20,967 bases of DNA, from positions 1 through 20,967 of the forward strand of contig JAZUMF010000057.1 in the NCBI GenBank assembly GCA_045603485.1, given 5' to 3'. Both the position numbers and the translations under genes were made by a program. The notes beneath the pieces are model-generated. The model was given only the letters and a program-made list of their open reading frames with translations. It was not told the DNA's origin and did not search any database. The stretch is from RGIG5952 sp045603485. Its GTDB lineage: Bacteria > Verrucomicrobiota > Kiritimatiellia > RFP12 > JAAYLN01. Of this stretch, positions 1-7,517 are shown in pieces. The stretch's first letter is position 1, and each line of letters starts with the position of its first letter.

Positions 1-2
1 CG

Positions 3-557
3 CCTGATTTTTTCAACCCCCGGCTGAAGCCCGCTCAACAGGCCAACCGCTCAAGGCAGAACCTCCCGGTGTTGCACTGGAAACTCGCGCGCGCGAAGGA
101 AGAAGCCTTTGCTGAAATCATCCGCTGGTATGACGGCTACAGGTTTGAGGAAAAGGCTGAGCCTGTAATCAATCCTGTTTCGTTAGGATTATGTCTTAAG
201 GATTGTAAGTTTAAGACCTATTGGTCTGAGACTGCCGTTCCTACCTTCTTGATAGATTTGCTTAAGGATAAGCCTCTCAATTTGCAGCTTACGGATGTGA
301 GCGAGGAGGATCTCGGCTCTTATGAGCCAGATAAGCCGAATGTAATAACGCTTCTTTATCAGACGGGCTATCTAACCATTTCGGGCTTCCAAAATATTGG
401 CGGGTGGCGGACCTATTCATTGGGCTTCCCTAATATGGAGGTTAGGAACTCCTTTAAAAGATTCCTTGAATCTGGCAAGAGGATTACCCTTGTCGGAGTA
501 AACTTTAACTCTGAGATCAAGAATATCGATGAGTTTAAGATTGAGAGATTGAGATAG
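3..557 (+). CDS. AAA-ATPase-like / PD-(D/E)XK protein remnant, 5' partial with internal deletion
   Basis: The reading frame is open from the left edge; a GTG at 69 is the first start codon in view, but the gene probably begins outside the window. The protein matches the back half of the AAA-ATPase-like family (Pfam AAA-ATPase_like followed by PDDEXK_9): a WYDGYRF motif, an NPVSLGLCL segment, a YWSETAVPTFL segment and an LLYQTGYLT segment followed by LGFPNMEVRNSF. In full-length relatives a nuclease domain of more than 100 residues follows that last motif. Here, about 10 residues on, the protein jumps to GKRITLVGVNFNSE and NIDEFKIE, which is the extreme C-terminal strand of the family. The catalytic D and E-x-K residues are therefore missing, apparently through an in-frame deletion near nucleotide 470. 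The first 22 codons match the family poorly and may be diverged. Probably non-functional as a nuclease; family call confident, deletion call moderately so. Confidence 0.7.
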   Translation, partial: PDFFNPRLKPAQQANRSRQNLPVLHWKLARAKEEAFAEIIRWYDGYRFEEKAEPVINPVSLGLCLKDCKFKTYWSETAVPTFLIDLLKDKPLNLQLTDVSEEDLGSYEPDKPNVITLLYQTGYLTISGFQNIGGWRTYSLGFPNMEVRNSFKRFLESGKRITLVGVNFNSEIKNIDEFKIERLR

Positions 558-602
558 AGCGTAAGTTAAGATGTTTTTCGGTGTGAATCGGCTCGGTTCT
601 TT

Positions 603-1637
603 ATGGAAATACCCTATAATATAATATGTGAAATTGGTCATGGCGCACATGGTAAGGTTTGTCTTGCTGAAGGAACCAATGGTAGGGTAGCTTTGAAGGT
701 TTGTCGCAAGCCGGAAGATTCAAATCGCTGCGAGAATTGGGAGCGGGAGCTGCGCGGGTGGCTGTTGCTTAAAAATATGCCCCCGCACCTAGGTATTGTA
801 CGAATTTATGATGTCGGGTACAGCCATTCTGAAAATATCTTTTGGGTAGCGATGGAGCTGGCAGATTCAGAGGATGGCCATTCTATTGAAAACGGCGCAA
901 CTTATCGCCCTAAAACCTTAGCGTCTCTTGTCAGCGCAGAATTGGCTTTGCCAATTAATCAGTGTCTGAATATAGCAGAAGATCTTGCGTTGGCTCTTGT
1001 ACATCTGCAACGCAATCATCTTCTTCACAGAGATATCAAGCCGGGGAATATTTTGATTTGCAAGGGTAAGCCCGTTTTGGCTGACGCAGGGCTTGTTGTC
1101 GATGTTCGAGAGGTTGCGTCATTAGTTGGAACGGCCGGATATGTGCCACCGGAGAATCATACAACTATTCAAGGCGATATTTATAGTCTTGGATGCACGC
1201 TATGGAAAATTTGTACGGGTCGATCTCCAGAGGAGGCCGGTATGGCTCCTTATGTGGAGGCCGATACGGCAGACCCCGATTTTGGCGCATTTCTCTCAAT
1301 CGTTGATAAGGCGATGTCTCGTGTTCCCAGTCGGCGCTATCGGTCAGCAAAGGCCTTGCATAAGGCTCTCAAGAGCTTGATAGCTTCTCGTTCCCGCCGC
1401 CGTATTCGCAAGCTTCTTTTTTGTGTCTTTGGCTCAATAGCCATTGTGACACTGTTTATAGTTGTTCTGATTTGGAGTCGAGGGTTTAATCATGAGTCTG
1501 GCGGCGGCGGGTTGAACTCGGAAGATAATCAAGAGGCAAGTCCGAAGGCTGAGTCGGCGGAAGTTTCCCCGTCCTTGCCGAATCTGCAAATAGGCATAAA
1601 AGATTTCAAGATGGTTGAGAGGACTAAGAAGGATTAA
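603..1637 (+). CDS. Membrane-anchored Ser/Thr protein kinase (Hanks type)
   Basis: 344 residues. The kinase domain spans about residues 5-260: glycine-rich loop GHGAHGKV (12-19), ATP-binding lysine in VALKV (K32), catalytic loop HRDIKPGN (142-149, with D144, K146 and N149), GTAGYVPPE activation-segment end (176-184) and the helix-F aspartate in GDIYSLG (D192). The metal-binding DFG motif reads DAG (161-163): the aspartate is kept and the phenylalanine lost. A basic stretch (about 262-270) precedes one membrane segment (about 271-291), so the kinase should face the cytoplasm with a low-complexity tail of some 50 residues outside. The start at 603 is needed for the glycine loop, although no good Shine-Dalgarno is visible. 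A sigma factor follows 4 bp after the stop, suggesting that the kinase controls it by phosphorylation. Kinase fold confident; substrate inferred. Confidence 0.9.
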   Translation: MEIPYNIICEIGHGAHGKVCLAEGTNGRVALKVCRKPEDSNRCENWERELRGWLLLKNMPPHLGIVRIYDVGYSHSENIFWVAMELADSEDGHSIENGATYRPKTLASLVSAELALPINQCLNIAEDLALALVHLQRNHLLHRDIKPGNILICKGKPVLADAGLVVDVREVASLVGTAGYVPPENHTTIQGDIYSLGCTLWKICTGRSPEEAGMAPYVEADTADPDFGAFLSIVDKAMSRVPSRRYRSAKALHKALKSLIASRSRRRIRKLLFCVFGSIAIVTLFIVVLIWSRGFNHESGGGGLNSEDNQEASPKAESAEVSPSLPNLQIGIKDFKMVERTKKD

Positions 1638-1641
1638 AGGA

Positions 1642-2244
1642 ATGTCGTACAAGCCATTTAAAAATGAGGAAACCCGCACATCGGTACTGGCGCAGATAAC
1701 GACCGGTTCGGAAGCTGCATGGCATCGTTTTTTTGATATATATGCCGGTTATGTTTACTCATTAGCAAACAAAGCCGGTTTGATAAATACCGATGCCGAC
1801 GAAATAGTACAGGCTGTATTCATAAGCCTTTCTGTGCCGGGTGGTTTTGCCGGCTACGATCGCAGTAAGGGTGCGTTTCGCAGTTGGTTGCGTAAGCGAA
1901 CAAACTGGAAGATTGCCGATGCATACCGAAAACGCGCAAAGGATCGCATATTGCCGAATGGAGATTTTGCCGACACTGTAAGCGCAGAGAAAAATCTTGA
2001 TGAAGGCTGGGTGGAGATTGTTCACGATGAGGCTTTGCGCCGTCTTCGTGAAAAATCCTCAAAAGAGCATTTCGCCATTTTTCAAGCGAGCGTTCTTGAG
2101 GAAATTCCGACAGATGAGGTTGTAAGACTATACAATGTTTCGCGGGATAATGTTTATCAAATCAGAAAGCGTATGAGCGCCACGCTTGAAGGTTACATAA
2201 AAGAAGCCTTTAGGGATTTAGACTCGCCTGAGCTTCCGGAATAA
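1642..2244 (+). CDS. RNA polymerase sigma-70 family (ECF-type) sigma factor
   Basis: 200 residues from the ATG at 1642, which has AAAGGA just upstream; an in-frame upstream start at 1615 lies inside the kinase gene and is less likely. Region 2 occupies about residues 25-95: a helix containing AWHRFFDIYAGYVYSLA, an acidic DADEIVQAVF segment that is the usual core-RNA-polymerase contact, and a basic RSWLRKRTNWKIADAYRKR segment matching the -10-binding helix. Region 4 is at about 130-185, ending in a helix-turn-helix read as IPTDEVVRLYNVSRDNVYQIRKRM, in which VSRDNVYQIRKR is the recognition helix. There is no anti-sigma factor next to it; its immediate operon partner is the membrane kinase upstream. 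In PVC bacteria ECF factors paired with kinases are common, so activation by phosphorylation is a reasonable inference, not shown here. Confidence 0.85.
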   Translation: MSYKPFKNEETRTSVLAQITTGSEAAWHRFFDIYAGYVYSLANKAGLINTDADEIVQAVFISLSVPGGFAGYDRSKGAFRSWLRKRTNWKIADAYRKRAKDRILPNGDFADTVSAEKNLDEGWVEIVHDEALRRLREKSSKEHFAIFQASVLEEIPTDEVVRLYNVSRDNVYQIRKRMSATLEGYIKEAFRDLDSPELPE

Positions 2245-2247
2245 CAA

Positions 2248-2335
2248 TGACGCGTCACCCCATTTTGGGTAATGATACGCACATACGCATCGTATACGCC
2301 GCTTAATCTCTTTGTGCGGCTTAATTAAACGGCGT
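2248..2335. terminator. Inverted repeats in a convergent gap, possible bidirectional terminator
   Basis: The gap between the sigma factor and the convergent SGNH gene holds a perfect 10-bp palindrome TGACGCGTCA (2248-2257) and a longer imperfect inverted repeat with 12-nt arms at 2296-2307 (ACGCCGCTTAAT) and 2324-2335 (ATTAAACGGCGT), one mismatch and a 16-nt spacer. No long T-run follows on either strand, so a terminator role is a guess from position. Confidence 0.35.
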
Positions 2336-2358
2336 CCGAAATTATGAGGCAATGAAGA

Positions 2359-3003
2359 TTATTTGGGTGCTTCCCATGTCGGGATGTCCTTTAGTTTGCT
2401 CCAAATAAATTTTGCCATATTCAAGCCGCCTAAATCGTTTAGATGGATGTTATCCTTTTGATAGTCGCGTGCTTTAACCCTGCCATAGCCGAAGCCTGAA
2501 TCGCAGAATGCATTGATAACAGGAACGCCATTCATTCTGGCAAGGCGCTCAATCGTCTCGGCAAACTCAAACTCCGAGATTTTTCTTCCGGCGCATTTAC
2601 CTTGCGGCGGCGCGGTATTGCTGCCGATCATAACAATAACGACTATTTGCGCTTTTGTGTTTGCCTGAAGATAGCGGATTGCCTGATTGAAGCAACCGCA
2701 AAACGATACATCGTCTGTATCATAGAGATTGCCTACAACGGCACCCTCATTAGGCAATACCTCGAGAGTAATAAGATCGGCTTCCGCTTTCCCGTCGTCC
2801 AGATTCATAACGGCGCGCTTTATGTTGCCTTTGCCCAATCCGTCGGGGGTCAATGAGCCGGCGGGGATCCCTTTGTTTGTCACATTCAATCCGGAAAATT
2901 CTGCAACTATAGGGACAAATGTACCCCATGATTCGCTTGTCATTGATGTGCCGTAGGCATACCATGATTTACCTTGCCAATGATTAATAAGATGCTCGTT
3001 CAT
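2359..3003 (-). CDS. SGNH/GDSL-type hydrolase
   Basis: 214 residues, single domain, no signal peptide, so probably cytoplasmic. Family blocks in order: block I YGTSMT (17-22) with the likely nucleophile S20, in which the usual GDS reads GTS; glycine of block II near KGIPAGS (44-50); block III asparagine in LPNEG (N85); and block V DNIHLND with the Asp-His pair D184 and H187. This is a complete SGNH catalytic set, which supports an esterase or acyl-hydrolase activity, commonly on carbohydrate esters or lipids; the substrate cannot be told from sequence. It is transcribed towards the sigma factor gene and divergently from recA, with a shared 112-bp upstream region. No clear Shine-Dalgarno precedes the ATG. 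Confidence 0.75.
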   Translation of the reverse strand: MNEHLINHWQGKSWYAYGTSMTSESWGTFVPIVAEFSGLNVTNKGIPAGSLTPDGLGKGNIKRAVMNLDDGKAEADLITLEVLPNEGAVVGNLYDTDDVSFCGCFNQAIRYLQANTKAQIVVIVMIGSNTAPPQGKCAGRKISEFEFAETIERLARMNGVPVINAFCDSGFGYGRVKARDYQKDNIHLNDLGGLNMAKFIWSKLKDIPTWEAPK

Positions 3004-3055
3004 AGTGAAGACATTTTAGCATAACCGCCTTAAAAAATCTCTTCTTGCCTTTTTT

Positions 3056-3084
3056 TTGTATATTTGGGAAACTATAAGTATTGT
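3056..3084 (+). promoter_or_regulatory. Possible recA promoter
   Basis: TTGTAT (3056-3061), 17-bp spacer, TATTGT (3079-3084), about 30 bp before the recA start. The match to consensus is modest. I found no recognisable LexA operator (neither a CTGT-N8-ACAG nor a GAAC-N4-GTTC type) in this gap, so SOS control is not supported by what can be seen. Confidence 0.3.
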
Positions 3085-3115
3085 AAACAAACATAGCAGA
3101 AAGCATTGGTAAATT

Positions 3116-4186
3116 ATGGCAGAAAAGAAAACCACAGCCACATCTGGCAATTCTCAATTAGATGCCGTTTTGGCGCAAATTCGTAAGCAATTCGGTGATA
3201 CTTCTATTCAACGCCTCGGTGATTGTGCCGCGGCAAATGACATTCCTGTAATTCCGACAGGCTCATTTTCTTTAGATCTCGCTTTAGGTATCGGCGGTCT
3301 TCCGCGCGGTCGTATCGTTGAAGTCTATGGACCGGAGTCATCAGGTAAGACTACAGTTGCACTTCATGTGATTGCAAATGCTCAGGCGGCAGGCGGTTTA
3401 GCTGCCTTTGTTGATGCCGAGCACGCTCTTGATGCGAATTATGCTCGCCGTCTAGGCGTAAAGCTTGATGACCTCTTGGTTTCTCAACCCAATTCCGGCG
3501 AGGAAGCGTTAACCATCACCGAGCAGCTTGTGAAGAGCGGAGCTCTTGATGTTGTCGTCGTTGACTCGGTCGCCGCCCTTACTCCGCAGGCGGAAATCGA
3601 CGGCGATATGGGGGATAGCCATGTAGGGTTGCAGGCCCGCCTGATGTCGCAGGCAATGCGTAAGCTCACATCGGCAATTGCGCAAACTAAGACTCTTTGC
3701 ATTTTCACCAACCAGATTCGTGATAAGATCGGTGTCATGTTCGGTAGTCCTGAGACAACTCCCGGTGGCAAGGCCCTCAAGTTTTATGCATCAATCCGTA
3801 TGCACATCCAGCGCATCGGCGCCATCAAGGATGCGTCTGGCGCTGTTGTCGGCAACCGTACAAAGGTCAAGGTCGTCAAAAACAAAGTTTCACCTCCATT
3901 TACGGAGGCTGAATTTGACATCCTTTATGCTCGCGGTATATCTTGGGAAGGCTCTGTGCTTGACGCGGCCATTGCGAATAATGTTGTTCAAAAGCGCGGC
4001 TCATGGCTGGCATTTGATTCAGAACAGATTGGGCAGGGGGCGCTCGCGTCAACCGAAACACTTCGCTCAAATCCCGATTTGTGCAATCGCATCGTAGCAA
4101 AAATTGCAGAGGTCGTTCCTGCTGCGGCAGCCATAAAGCCCCGTCCTGTGATTGCTGCGGCAGAGAACACTCCGCCTGAAGCGTAA
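3116..4186 (+). CDS. recA: Recombinase RecA
   Basis: 356 residues, close to the usual family length. RecA forms ATP-dependent filaments on single-stranded DNA for homologous recombination and stimulates LexA-type self-cleavage. Visible features: N-terminal oligomerisation helix (about 13-35), substrate segment PTGSFSLDLALGIGGLPRGR (47-66), Walker A GPESSGKTT (72-80), FVDAEHALD with the catalytic glutamate, Walker B region VVVVDSVAALTP, and the DNA-binding loop L2 around GSPETTPGGKALKFYA. The C-terminus is proline- and alanine-rich and lacks the strongly acidic tail seen in many RecA proteins. The ABC permease gene starts 8 bp after the stop, and no recX is adjacent. Identification is certain. 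Confidence 0.98.
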   Translation: MAEKKTTATSGNSQLDAVLAQIRKQFGDTSIQRLGDCAAANDIPVIPTGSFSLDLALGIGGLPRGRIVEVYGPESSGKTTVALHVIANAQAAGGLAAFVDAEHALDANYARRLGVKLDDLLVSQPNSGEEALTITEQLVKSGALDVVVVDSVAALTPQAEIDGDMGDSHVGLQARLMSQAMRKLTSAIAQTKTLCIFTNQIRDKIGVMFGSPETTPGGKALKFYASIRMHIQRIGAIKDASGAVVGNRTKVKVVKNKVSPPFTEAEFDILYARGISWEGSVLDAAIANNVVQKRGSWLAFDSEQIGQGALASTETLRSNPDLCNRIVAKIAEVVPAAAAIKPRPVIAAAENTPPEA

Positions 4187-4194
4187 TAAAACGG

Positions 4195-5178
4195 ATGCTC
4201 CGTTATACCATCAAGCGATTGCTGCAATTGATCCCGACGACTGTCGGGGTCTTGCTTTTGACCTTTGTCTTATTTTATGTAGTGGGCGGTTCATCTGCTG
4301 AAGTCGCATTGGGACAGCACGCAGACGCCGCCTCTATTGAGGCATTTAACGCACGCTACGGCTATGACAAACCACTCCTTTTAGGAAGCTGGTCGCAAAC
4401 GGAAGGCCTCCCGCTTAAAGACCGTATCGCAAAACTCTTTGACTCTCAGTTTGTAAACTACATCGCCTCACTCGCGAAGGGCGATTTAGGAGAGAGTGTT
4501 GCGTACGGTATGCGCGTTTCCGAGGTTCTGAAGAATGGCGTAGTGCCTTCTCTCACTATCACCGTACCTATTCTCATCGGCGGTACCGTCATTGCCTTAA
4601 TGCTAGCGATGGCGGCGGCGGTTCATCGCGGAGGTGTGGTTGATAAGGCTGTCCTGCTGGGTTCAACGCTGTTAATGAGCATCAACTATGTAGTTTGGAT
4701 TTTAGCCGGTCAATTCGTTCTCTCATATAAGCTTGGTCTTTTCCCGGTTTGGGGCTTTGAAGGTGTCGCCTATCTTATTTTGCCGATTATAATAGGTATA
4801 GCAAGTGGACTTGGGCGAGACATACGCTACTTTAGAACAGTGCTTCTGGACGAAATGGGTAGGCCTTATATTCGTACGGCGATTTCAAAAGGACTTTCAA
4901 AGAATCGTGTCGTCTGGGGACATCTTTTCCCAAATGCGCTGATTCCTGTAGTTACCTATGTGAGTCTTTCGGTTCCATATCTTTTTACCGGCTCTCTTCT
5001 TCTTGAAAGCTTCTTTGGAATTCCAGGGCTTGGCGGTGTCAGCATCAATGCCATCCATTCAGCCGATGTGGCAACGGTAAGAGCTATAGTCATATTAGGT
5101 TCGCTTCTTTATCAGATAGTAAATCTGATAACAGATCTTTGCTACGCATGGCTCGATCCCCGTGTAACGGCAAAATAA
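4195..5178 (+). CDS. ABC transporter permease, OppB/DppB type
   Basis: 327 residues. The N-terminal LRYTIKRLLQLIPTTVGVLLL membrane start and the following periplasmic region (YGYDKPLLLG) are typical of OppB/DppB, which form half of the channel in peptide or nickel importers. The cytoplasmic EAA-type loop reads RPYIRTAISKGLSKNRVVWG and is followed by NALIPVVTY, a good match to the family's coupling site for the ATPase. About six membrane segments are visible, and the C-terminal LDPRVTAK resembles the usual ending. Partners are missing here: no second permease, substrate-binding protein or ATPase gene lies next to it. The start is 8 bp after recA, so the two are probably co-transcribed. Substrate unknown. 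Confidence 0.9.
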   Translation: MLRYTIKRLLQLIPTTVGVLLLTFVLFYVVGGSSAEVALGQHADAASIEAFNARYGYDKPLLLGSWSQTEGLPLKDRIAKLFDSQFVNYIASLAKGDLGESVAYGMRVSEVLKNGVVPSLTITVPILIGGTVIALMLAMAAAVHRGGVVDKAVLLGSTLLMSINYVVWILAGQFVLSYKLGLFPVWGFEGVAYLILPIIIGIASGLGRDIRYFRTVLLDEMGRPYIRTAISKGLSKNRVVWGHLFPNALIPVVTYVSLSVPYLFTGSLLLESFFGIPGLGGVSINAIHSADVATVRAIVILGSLLYQIVNLITDLCYAWLDPRVTAK

Positions 5179-5280
5179 AACGCCTAAAGCGCAGATGGAC
5201 AAATTACAGGTCATGTGAAACGAATTTCTGGTGGCCTTGAGAATGCGAGGCGGGGAGTGTGACGCGTTGTTATTTATGGA

Positions 5281-5302
5281 GCGGCGTCTTCCGACACGCC
5301 GC
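5281..5302 (+). terminator. GC-rich hairpin after the permease gene
   Basis: Perfect 7-bp stem GCGGCGT (5281-5287) and ACGCCGC (5296-5302) with an 8-nt loop, about 100 bp after the permease stop. The downstream sequence is only moderately T-rich, so it may be a weak intrinsic terminator of the recA-permease unit or an RNA 3' end. The rest of the gap (5179-5450) shows no gene. Confidence 0.4.
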
Positions 5303-5450
5303 CTCTTCCATCCTTTATGCGCTCACTTCAATTTCATATCAGCTGTCCATGCTCTATTCATTCCATGGCGCCAGTGGCCAAGCGCTTGATTTTTATCACG
5401 CAATTTGAGATATTTATATAGGCTGTTTTTTGCCTTTTTAAGGTTGTTTT

Positions 5451-7508
5451 ATGGCAAGATTTATCTCAAAAAAAGGATTCGTTTTTTTACGGCAAATCGT
5501 TAAGGGTATTGTCCTTGCGATGTTGCTGTCGGGGAATCTTTGGGCGATTGAGGTTCAAAAAACATTGGCGACATGGAATTTTACCTCTAATGCCAGTGAT
5601 GCTCCTGTCCAAAATGCGACATCTATGGATAGCTCTATTGAGGGAGCTTATATTGCATTGGGCTCTGGCGTTGCGGCGGGTACGGCTGGAAATTCCTTTG
5701 GAGGCAAGGGGTTTAATGGCGTGGCTTCTCTAGGTGAAGCTGTTGATGGCGGCTGTTATATTGAATTGTCTTTGACCGTCGCAAGCGGTTTTTCCATTTC
5801 ATTAAGTGGAATTGATTACAGTATTTCACGATCAAGCACAGGGCCTACAAATTTGATATGCGTATCTCAAACCGCCGGTGGTGATTTAATTGAGCTTTGC
5901 GAGCCGTATATCTACAACGGTACTTCCACTAAGGCTTTTTCACATTCATTTCAAAGCCCTTTGACCGTTAATGGCGGTTCAACGGTTAAATTTCTTATTG
6001 TTGGCTGGGGGGCTTCCAAGTCCAGCGGGACTTTGTATTTGAAGGAGTCTATTACACTGAATGGCGCAATTTTGACTTCGGGATATGTGCCGCCATCGGT
6101 TGATGTAGCTTCTATGAGTCGCGTGGAGCTTGGTACAACGCTGTCGATTCCGATTACATTTAGCGGTGATGTCGGAGCATCTGTGGAGACCAATATTGTT
6201 TCTACAACTTCTGGAGTTGAGGGTCGTTATTGTTTAACTAACGGCATTTTTTCATATACTCCGTCTATTTCCGATTTGTCATTGAGCCCAATCGGTTTTA
6301 TGGTGTCGCTTTCCGTCAACGGCATTTCCGCATCTAAATCATTTGATGTTGCAGTTTGGGAGCGTCCAAGCTTTTTTGAGACCTTTGAGAGGGCGGGTAA
6401 GACATCATATGGTGCCGATTCGATAGAGGGAACGGCGTCGGCATGGTATGGGACAAACTATGTCGCACAAGGGACTGTCGGAGATTATTATGCTGACGGC
6501 CGTTCCGTTCGTTTCAGAGGCGATTCGGCATATCTGGAGATGACAACCGATAAGAATCACGGTGCAGGCAAAATCTCAATAACTCAAGGAATTTACAAGG
6601 GTGATGAAGGCTCTGGCTTCTTGCAGCTGTTTCTTTCGAATGACGGAGGTAAGACTTGGACTGCCTGGCAGTCGGAGTTGATTGCCGTTACGAAGGAGTT
6701 TAATGAGATTGTATTTGATGATGTCAATGTCGAGGGGCGAGTGCGCTTGAGGATTGTCTATAGCGGGGAAGTCAGAGTTAATATCGACAATGTCGGAATT
6801 ACTGATTACGGCGAGGTGATTACGGAGCCGGACGAGCCTCTTTTGGCAGAAATCGCTGTTGTCAATGGCACGACTGTAAAAGAAGACTTTAATGCGATTG
6901 GCACGGGCGAATCCGTGCCTTTGCCGCAATGCTGGCGACTCGCCTATACAAATACTCTTAATTGTTTTGATTTGGATTATGTATCGGCGGTAACGGCGAC
7001 AGAGCATAATGGTGGCTTGGGTGTGAAGGTGACTTCAGCGGGGCTTTACAATTTTGGCGATGGTCTCCGTGATGAAGCTGAAGACCGCGCAATAGGCTTT
7101 CTTTCGTCGGGAACGGGCTGCCGTACTTCAGCGTTGATGCTTCCAATCCGCAATGTTGGAACAGCCCCCATAACGACTTTCCGAATCTCTTATTCCATTG
7201 AGAAGTATCGTACGGGGCGCTCAAAGAAGGTTGAGCTCCGTTTTTCTCGTGATGGCAAGGAGTGGCTGCCGATTTCTGATAGTTTTTATGTTGAGACTGT
7301 GGCTGACGACAGTGTCGCTTCAGTTGATACCTTACCCCGACCGCTAACCGTTAAGGCTTATGCTGTCATCAACTTACCACCGAATGAGGTGCTCTATTTT
7401 GGGTGGTTTTACTACTCGAATAGTGAAAATTCGAGCAATGCGCAGGCATTGGCGATTGATGACATTCATATACATGCGGGCCTTGGAACAGTCCTTAAAC
7501 TTAGATAG
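5451..7508 (+). CDS. Large secreted beta-sandwich protein, function unknown
   Basis: 685 residues. A Sec signal peptide (about 1-32: basic start, hydrophobic core GIVLAMLLSG, cut near NLWA) directs it out of the cytoplasm. The mature part appears to be four beta-rich modules: a jelly-roll-like domain (about 38-210), an Ig-like domain (about 211-303, preceded by a proline-containing linker), and two further jelly-roll or MAM-like domains (about 308-453 and 470-680), each starting with a short Phe-Glu/Asp segment (ETFERAGKTSYG, KEDFNAIGTGE) and ending with an Asp-rich strand (NIDNVGITD, AIDDIHIH). Such repeats are common in PVC and Bacteroidota surface proteins that bind glycans or sit beside nuclease or hydrolase domains, but no catalytic domain or C-terminal sorting signal is visible. 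AAGG lies 7 bp before the ATG. hisD starts 9 bp downstream, which is probably positional only. Confidence 0.75.
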   Translation: MARFISKKGFVFLRQIVKGIVLAMLLSGNLWAIEVQKTLATWNFTSNASDAPVQNATSMDSSIEGAYIALGSGVAAGTAGNSFGGKGFNGVASLGEAVDGGCYIELSLTVASGFSISLSGIDYSISRSSTGPTNLICVSQTAGGDLIELCEPYIYNGTSTKAFSHSFQSPLTVNGGSTVKFLIVGWGASKSSGTLYLKESITLNGAILTSGYVPPSVDVASMSRVELGTTLSIPITFSGDVGASVETNIVSTTSGVEGRYCLTNGIFSYTPSISDLSLSPIGFMVSLSVNGISASKSFDVAVWERPSFFETFERAGKTSYGADSIEGTASAWYGTNYVAQGTVGDYYADGRSVRFRGDSAYLEMTTDKNHGAGKISITQGIYKGDEGSGFLQLFLSNDGGKTWTAWQSELIAVTKEFNEIVFDDVNVEGRVRLRIVYSGEVRVNIDNVGITDYGEVITEPDEPLLAEIAVVNGTTVKEDFNAIGTGESVPLPQCWRLAYTNTLNCFDLDYVSAVTATEHNGGLGVKVTSAGLYNFGDGLRDEAEDRAIGFLSSGTGCRTSALMLPIRNVGTAPITTFRISYSIEKYRTGRSKKVELRFSRDGKEWLPISDSFYVETVADDSVASVDTLPRPLTVKAYAVINLPPNEVLYFGWFYYSNSENSSNAQALAIDDIHIHAGLGTVLKLR

Positions 7509-7517
7509 GTAATTGAA

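Noticed and set aside
614..625. TATAATATAAT sequence like a -10 box
   Set aside because: It lies inside the kinase coding region; starting transcription there would remove the glycine-rich loop, and no -35 box is placed correctly.
3004..3115. LexA/SOS operator before recA
   Set aside because: Neither of the two common operator types is present in the gap; only a weak promoter-like pair was found.
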